From: Sphingopyxis sp. JAI128
Lineage (GTDB): Bacteria > Pseudomonadota > Alphaproteobacteria > Sphingomonadales > Sphingomonadaceae
DNA length: 64,000 nucleotides
Reading direction: 5' to 3'
NCBI RefSeq assembly: GCF_014207235.1
Contig: NZ_JACHDA010000003.1
Span: 558,001 to 622,000 of the forward strand
The first letter of the stretch is position 1. Each line of letters opens with the position of its first letter. The notes under the pieces are model-generated. The model was not told the DNA's origin, did no database searches, and saw nothing but the letters and a program-made list of their open reading frames with translations. The position numbers and the translations under genes were made by a program. Positions 59,735 to 64,000 of this stretch are shown one piece after another.

Positions 59735-62527
59735 TCATGGAAGCGGCTTGCTGCCCAGCCCGCTGTCGGGCGGCCCCCGCGCGCTGTTCGCGCCGATCGG
59801 TCGATCACCCTGTATCACGACGTCGCCGCGCAGCGGCTTCAGCGCGAGCGCGCCGAGCCGGACGCGCGGCGTCGCCTTTCCGGGCACCGCGCCGATGGCG
59901 AACGCGGCATCAAGGCGCAACGCGGCAGCCGAGGCCTTGCCCAGGCGCACCGTGTAACGCCCGTAAGCGACAGCTTCGAAAAGAAAATATCCGTCGAACT
60001 CGGTCAATGTCGTCGCGCGCACGCGGCCTTCGGCATCGACCAGTTCGAGGCTCAGCCCCTCGATCGGGTTGCCGCCATCGCGCCGGACGCTGCCCTCGAT
60101 CTCGCCCGCCGCCGCCATCGGCAGTGCGACGTGCGTCGCGACGCCCGGACGCGGCGAGACGACGACGCCGGGCAACGCGGGCTGGATATAGGGATCGGGC
60201 AGGCTGCCGGCGTCGATGCCGATCATTACCGGGCGGAACGGCTCGAGCCCGTCGATCGTCCCGCGCCCCGCCTTGTCTGTCGACGCTTCGACATAGGCAT
60301 GCCCCGCGGTCAACGGCACGCCCGGCAGCGCCGCTTCGTCCGGTTGGCGGATGCCGTCGCCATTATAGTCCATCCACACGTCGGCGATCACCTGACCGCG
60401 GCTTGCGAGTTTCTCGCTCGACACGCGCCAGCCGCCATCGGGCTTCGGCCCAAAGCTGAATGCGAGCGCCAACGACGCGGCGACCGACCCGTCGCTCGCG
60501 ATTTCGCCAAAGCCCGTGAGCTGCAACTTGTTGAAACGGCGCGTATACCCAACGCCTGCCCGCGCGCGGTCGAGCGCGCGGTCATAGCCAAGCTCGGCGC
60601 GCCATTCGGCGTCGCCCTCGCGCTTTCCGGCGCCCGCCCATTCGCCGATCACCGTCGTGCGCGTGTCGCCATTGTCTCCGGACAGCGCGAAACGCGCCTC
60701 GCCGCGGACGCGGACGCGTCCGATGCGGGCGTTCGCGAGCAGGCTGGCGGTCAGATTGTCGGCCGGGTCGGGCCCGACCGGCACCTTGGTCCGCGCCCAA
60801 TCGAGCTGGCCGGTAAAGGTAATCGCGCGGAAACTCGCCGACGCACGTGCGCTCGCTTCCAGGCTCTCGATCCCTGAGCGCCGGCCGACCTGCCGCACGT
60901 CGAAATGGAGCGGCAGGATCGTTCGGCCGAGTTTCACCGACTGGTCGACCGAGATCGCGTAAATGCCCGTGATATTGTTGATGAACCGGTCAGACACGAA
61001 CCCGCCCCAGCCGCGCATGGCATCGGCGCGGACATAGGTTTCGCCGAATGCCGCAAGCCAGCTGGCGCGCGCGGCGGCACCGCCATTGTCGGCGTAGGAA
61101 CCGGCGACTTCGAGCAGGGTCGCCCCGATCGATCGGCGCAGCGCCGCCTCGCCATAATTGTAGCGGACATTCTCGATCATCAGGCTGTGGACATAGGCGG
61201 CGGCCGAGGTCCGCGTGTCGAGTCCGCGCTCGATCCCCATTGTCCCGCGCCAGCCGCGCCGGAACGCACCACGGCGCGGGTTCCCGAATTCGATCAGATC
61301 GGCATTTTCCTGCGCGAAGCCCGCCCAGTACCAGGTCTGCTGCGGCGGGATCGAATCCATGCCGACCTGCACCTGCCGGATCTCGCGCCGGACCTGCCCC
61401 TGCGGCCCGTAAAGCACGATTTCGAAGCGGTTTGCACCATATTGCAGCGGCACGTCGATGAATTCATAGCGCCCGTCGCCATTTGGGCTGGTGAAGGCGA
61501 GCAATTGGCCGTTGCGATAGAGCTCGGCATCCCAGCCCGCAGGAAGGTCGCCGCGGAAGTCCGTCTTGTCGAACGCGTCGGGGCGCTCGATCGGGCGATT
61601 GGTGAGCACCGCGCCGCGCCCCGGCGCCGACGCCGCGACGATCCCCGTCGACAACAGGCTGACATCGCCCACCGCATAATGCGTCGCCTTCAGCGGCCCG
61701 AGCAGCCGCCCCTCCGCGTCGGTGCGGTACAGCCGCATCCGCAAACTGTCGGGCACGCCCTCATTGTCCGACGACAGCCGCGCGTCGAAGCTCTGCCCAA
61801 GCAGTTCGCCCGCGGCGAACAGCTCGTAGCGCGCCTGAACATAGGATCCGCCGCGCCTGTCCGACACCATCCCCGCCGACGCGACGACATCGACCGACGG
61901 CGTCGCCCACGCCCGATAGGGCCGCGCCGCCTGCGGCAGGCTGGCAAGGTCGAACGACGCCTGCGGCCGAATTCCCGCAGCGCGCGCGCGGCGCTCGGCG
62001 GCGAGCTGAAACGGCAGCTTTTCCTTGGAATCGATGCGCAGCACCGCGTTCGACAGGTCGGCGGCCAGCGGCACGCCGAGCCAATTGTTGAGGCTCTCCA
62101 GATCGATGCACCAGCCCGCCGGCGTGTCGCGGATCATCGTCGGCGTGAGCCCGAAACGCTGGCTGCCCGCGCGCACCTCGCCCGCGTCGCGGTCGATCGT
62201 CAGGCTGCGACGCTCGTCGAATACCCAGCCGGTTGCGCGGCGCAACTTCTTATCGACGCGCACCGCGAGGTCGAGCGCAAGCACGACATCGGCAAGGTCG
62301 ACGCAGATTCCCTGCGGCGTCTGATAACCGCGCACCCCGTCGCCGAGCCGATACTGGCCCGATCGCACATCGAACAACCAGCTATCCTCGTCGTTCGGCG
62401 TCCAGTTGTCCTGAGCGATCGCGGCCGGCGCCTTGTCGTCGGCCTGCGCGCCGACAGGGACAAGCCCGGCCAGCGCCAGCCCGGCGAGGATCGCCGGTTT
62501 CCATCGAGCAAGCGCCGCGCGGATCAT
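59735..62527 (-). CDS. Usher-like outer-membrane protein with C-terminal Ig-like domains
   Basis: A 930-residue protein with a signal peptide (about 1-29, ending VPVGAQA). The N-terminal domain (about 45-180) has two similar halves with paired Cys (QGICVDLADVVLALDLAV and AGWCIDLESLNNWLGVPL). The middle contains DLPAGWDAELYRNGQLLAFT, DGRYEFIDVPLQYGANRFEI and VLYGPQGQVRREIRQVQVGM, resembling the sheet domain inserted in usher barrels, and then a long alternating-strand barrel. Residues about 717-930 hold two Ig/Cna-B-like repeats (VWMDYNGDGIRQPDEAALPG with an Asp-rich Ca-type loop; GEIEGSVRRDGGNPIEGLSL). It lies 33 bases after the PapD-like chaperone gene. The usher role is inferred mainly from context. 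Confidence 0.7.
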   Translation of the reverse strand: MIRAALARWKPAILAGLALAGLVPVGAQADDKAPAAIAQDNWTPNDEDSWLFDVRSGQYRLGDGVRGYQTPQGICVDLADVVLALDLAVRVDKKLRRATGWVFDERRSLTIDRDAGEVRAGSQRFGLTPTMIRDTPAGWCIDLESLNNWLGVPLAADLSNAVLRIDSKEKLPFQLAAERRARAAGIRPQASFDLASLPQAARPYRAWATPSVDVVASAGMVSDRRGGSYVQARYELFAAGELLGQSFDARLSSDNEGVPDSLRMRLYRTDAEGRLLGPLKATHYAVGDVSLLSTGIVAASAPGRGAVLTNRPIERPDAFDKTDFRGDLPAGWDAELYRNGQLLAFTSPNGDGRYEFIDVPLQYGANRFEIVLYGPQGQVRREIRQVQVGMDSIPPQQTWYWAGFAQENADLIEFGNPRRGAFRRGWRGTMGIERGLDTRTSAAAYVHSLMIENVRYNYGEAALRRSIGATLLEVAGSYADNGGAAARASWLAAFGETYVRADAMRGWGGFVSDRFINNITGIYAISVDQSVKLGRTILPLHFDVRQVGRRSGIESLEASARASASFRAITFTGQLDWARTKVPVGPDPADNLTASLLANARIGRVRVRGEARFALSGDNGDTRTTVIGEWAGAGKREGDAEWRAELGYDRALDRARAGVGYTRRFNKLQLTGFGEIASDGSVAASLALAFSFGPKPDGGWRVSSEKLASRGQVIADVWMDYNGDGIRQPDEAALPGVPLTAGHAYVEASTDKAGRGTIDGLEPFRPVMIGIDAGSLPDPYIQPALPGVVVSPRPGVATHVALPMAAAGEIEGSVRRDGGNPIEGLSLELVDAEGRVRATTLTEFDGYFLFEAVAYGRYTVRLGKASAAALRLDAAFAIGAVPGKATPRVRLGALALKPLRGDVVIQGDRPIGANSARGPPDSGLGSKPLP

Positions 62528-62560
62528 CGTCCCGCCCGCTTCAGCCCTGGCCGGATCCCG

Positions 62561-63388
62561 CTATTTCACGATCCGCTCGGCCTCGTCGATCGTGCCGCCG
62601 CCGATTTCGCGGTCCTCGGTATAGCGGATCCGCACCGGGCCCTTCAGCTTCGCGGCGAGCTCGCCGGGTACGCGCAGCGATACGTTGCGCTTGGCCACTT
62701 CGGGATAGACCGCGATACCGCGCGCGACGAGCAGGGGCTCGGCGGCCCCCGGCCGCGTCACTTCGATATCGCCATAGACCGAACGATTGCCCGTGCGCGC
62801 CAGGTCGAAGTTGAAGGCCGGGCCGTCGGGCGTTTCGCCGACCCACGCCTCGCCGATCGAGGCTTCGGCGCCAAGGTCGCCGACGCGGACGATAACCGGG
62901 ATGGTGATGCCGTAAATCGGGGTCAGCGCGATCGATACGCCTTCGCCCGCGGGTTTGGCCGCGGCGGCTGGCGCCGCGGCGGCATCGGGCACCGCGCGAA
63001 ACAGCATATGCGCGCGATATTCGCCCTGCGGCGTCCCTTCGGGAACGCGCACGCCGACGCGGATCACCTGCGGCTGGTTTGGCGGCAGGGTGACGCGGCG
63101 CGGGCTGAACGCGATCATGTCGAGCGCGGCCCGCTCGGCCGGGTTGGCCTCGTCCTCCGCGATCTCGTCGAGCCCGCCTTCGGCGGTCATGCGCTTGATC
63201 TCGAGACTGATGCGATAGGTTGCCGGTTCGGTGCCGATATTGTTCAGCACCACCTCGGTACCGCGCGATCCGTCGAGGATGACGCGCGTCGGCGCCACCA
63301 GCAGGTCGCCCGCGGCATGGACGGGAGCAGCGGCGACGCCCAGCGCAACCGCGGTAAACAGGCCGAGGCCCTTCAAAAAACGCAACAT
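62561..63388 (-). CDS. PapD-like periplasmic fimbrial chaperone
   Basis: A 275-residue protein with a signal peptide (MLRFLKGLGLFTAVALGVAA, cleaved near VHAAGD). The first Ig domain has LLVAPTRVILDGSRGTEVVL, NNIGTEPATYRISLEIKRM and the G1-like FSPRRVTLPPNQPQVIRVGV followed by RVPEGTPQGEYRAHMLFRAV, the pattern of pilus-assembly chaperones. The second domain (about 150-275) ends in RYTEDREIGGGTIDEAERIV. The ATG at 63388 gives a normal signal sequence; the open frame to 63499 does not. It would hold DUF4402 subunits for the usher-like protein encoded next. Confidence 0.85.
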   Translation of the reverse strand: MLRFLKGLGLFTAVALGVAAAPVHAAGDLLVAPTRVILDGSRGTEVVLNNIGTEPATYRISLEIKRMTAEGGLDEIAEDEANPAERAALDMIAFSPRRVTLPPNQPQVIRVGVRVPEGTPQGEYRAHMLFRAVPDAAAAPAAAAKPAGEGVSIALTPIYGITIPVIVRVGDLGAEASIGEAWVGETPDGPAFNFDLARTGNRSVYGDIEVTRPGAAEPLLVARGIAVYPEVAKRNVSLRVPGELAAKLKGPVRIRYTEDREIGGGTIDEAERIVK

Positions 63389-63499
63389 GGATACGATCCC
63401 CACAATCGTTTCGGGAAACGGCCCCACACCGCCCCGATGGTCGCATCCTGCCTGCGCCAACATGGTTGATATTTCGCTAACCATCGGTGTCGGCCGCAC

Positions 63500-63534
63500 A
63501 AAAAGAGGCCGCCAGACGATCGTCCGGCGACCTC
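63500..63534 (-). terminator. Strong intrinsic terminator between subunit and chaperone genes
   Basis: On the minus strand GAGGTCGCCGGACG (63534-63521) pairs with CGTCTGGCGGCCTC (63518-63505), a 14-base stem with T-G and G-T wobbles over a two-base AT loop (a larger loop is realistic). Five Ts follow (63504-63500). It lies about 50 bases after the DUF4402 stop and about 110 before the chaperone start, so it should limit read-through into the chaperone and usher-like genes. Confidence 0.85.
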
Positions 63535-63581
63535 CCTTCGTTTGGCCGGCGAGCGCAGCGCCCGCCGTCCCCCCCCCTCAA

Positions 63582-64000
63582 TTACTGGTAATTGGCGGTG
63601 ACGTTGAACGTCCCCGAATAGTCGCCCGATGCCTGGTTGGCGCCAACGTTCAGCGTGCCACCAACCTGAAAGCTGCCGCCCGTGGCGCCGAGCGTGATCG
63701 TCGCCGACGAATAGGTCAGCGACGACGTCATCGTGCCGCCGAGCGACCCGTTGAGCGTCACGCTCGAATCGCCGCCGACGACAACCACCGCGCTGTCGGT
63801 GCCGGCGACGTCGAAGTTCGCCGCCGTGGCGGTGCCGGTGCAGGTCAGCGAACCGCCGCAGGTGCGCGTGCCGCCGGTCGATACCGCGACGGTCGAAGCG
63901 GTCGCGCCGCTGATGATGGTCGCATATTGCAGGTCGCTGGTGTTGGTGAGCGTGATCTGGCGCAGGATCTTGGCCTTCGCCGTGCCCGTAGCCGACGCCG
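63582..64000 (-). CDS. DUF4402 surface-structure subunit (5' end beyond window)
   Basis: The reverse strand is open from the right edge to the TAA at 63582, giving the last about 139 residues. They read AKILRQITLTNTSDLQYATI, then a disulfide candidate in GGTRTCGGSLTCTGTATAAN, DSAVVVVGGDSSVTLNGSL and the closing YSGTFNVTANYQ. The small-residue-rich strands and the (Y)SGTFNVTxNYQ ending are the signature of DUF4402, a pilin-like or surface-subunit family in alphaproteobacteria. The short frame starting at 63788 is only its tail. It is upstream of the PapD-like chaperone, from which a strong terminator separates it. Confidence 0.85.
   Translation of the reverse strand, partial: ASATGTAKAKILRQITLTNTSDLQYATIISGATASTVAVSTGGTRTCGGSLTCTGTATAANFDVAGTDSAVVVVGGDSSVTLNGSLGGTMTSSLTYSSATITLGATGGSFQVGGTLNVGANQASGDYSGTFNVTANYQ

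Overview
The window looks like chromosomal DNA of a Sphingomonadales alphaproteobacterium, possibly Sphingopyxis or a close relative. The support is high G+C coding with strong third-position bias, sphingomonad-style TonB-dependent receptors, a mannonate dehydratase very close to the characterised Novosphingobium ManD, a CYP153-like P450, and many 1- or 4-base TGATG/ATGA overlaps inside operons. The genus is inferred, not proven. I see no phage genes, insertion sequences, CRISPR array or rRNA. One tRNA-Arg(CCG) is present.

Layout. 1-1.9 kb (minus): an operon with a tail-anchored LuxR-type regulator, two unknown small proteins and a MarR-like protein cut by the left edge. 2.0-11.7 kb: a compact uronate-polysaccharide locus. 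manD-DUF4861-gntR run leftward; a GH105 gene and a TonB receptor-lyase-lyase operon run rightward. A GntR-type palindrome (TGNNACCGGTNNCA) lies in front of both rightward units and is the best candidate operator for the local FCD-GntR regulator. 11.7-14.5 kb (minus): a CoA-transferase and an acyl-CoA dehydrogenase that resemble mesaconyl-CoA C1-C4 transferase (Mct) and methylsuccinyl-CoA dehydrogenase (Mcd). 15-25.6 kb: a complete assimilatory nitrate operon, nasT-nasS, then an ANTAR-type attenuator leader (two A1/G4 hexaloop hairpins followed by an intrinsic terminator), then a NarK-type transporter, an outer-membrane porin, nirB, nirD, nasA and cobA.

25.7-35.4 kb holds a small unknown gene, tRNA-Arg, a YeiH-like transporter, a zinc-ribbon membrane protein, ftsEX, a YdcF-like protein, plsC, the leftward hisC-tyrA pair and the rightward metX-metW pair. 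35.4-41.7 kb: DUF1993, a TetR regulator divergent from a second TonB receptor, and a glutarate-degradation pair (class III CoA-transferase plus glutaryl-CoA dehydrogenase). 41.8-46.4 kb: hemC-hemD-mitofilin-like (minus) divergent from tsaD-gpsA (plus). 46.5-55.7 kb: flippase, small membrane protein, adenosine kinase, EI24 protein, lipoprotein, queG, an ABC-2 exporter, a CYP153-like P450 and an exported MsrB. 55.7-59.6 kb (minus): an FAD oxidoreductase, GtrA protein and GT-C-like membrane protein. 59.7-64 kb (minus): a chaperone-usher-like surface-structure locus with a DUF4402 subunit that runs off the right edge, a strong terminator, a PapD-like chaperone and a 930-residue usher-like outer-membrane protein with C-terminal Ig-like domains.

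The most interesting systems are the NasTS attenuator leader, the Mct/Mcd-like pair, the two-lyase uronan locus with its shared operator, and the DUF4402/chaperone/usher-like locus. All assignments come from reading the sequence and from remembered family features; no database search was run.
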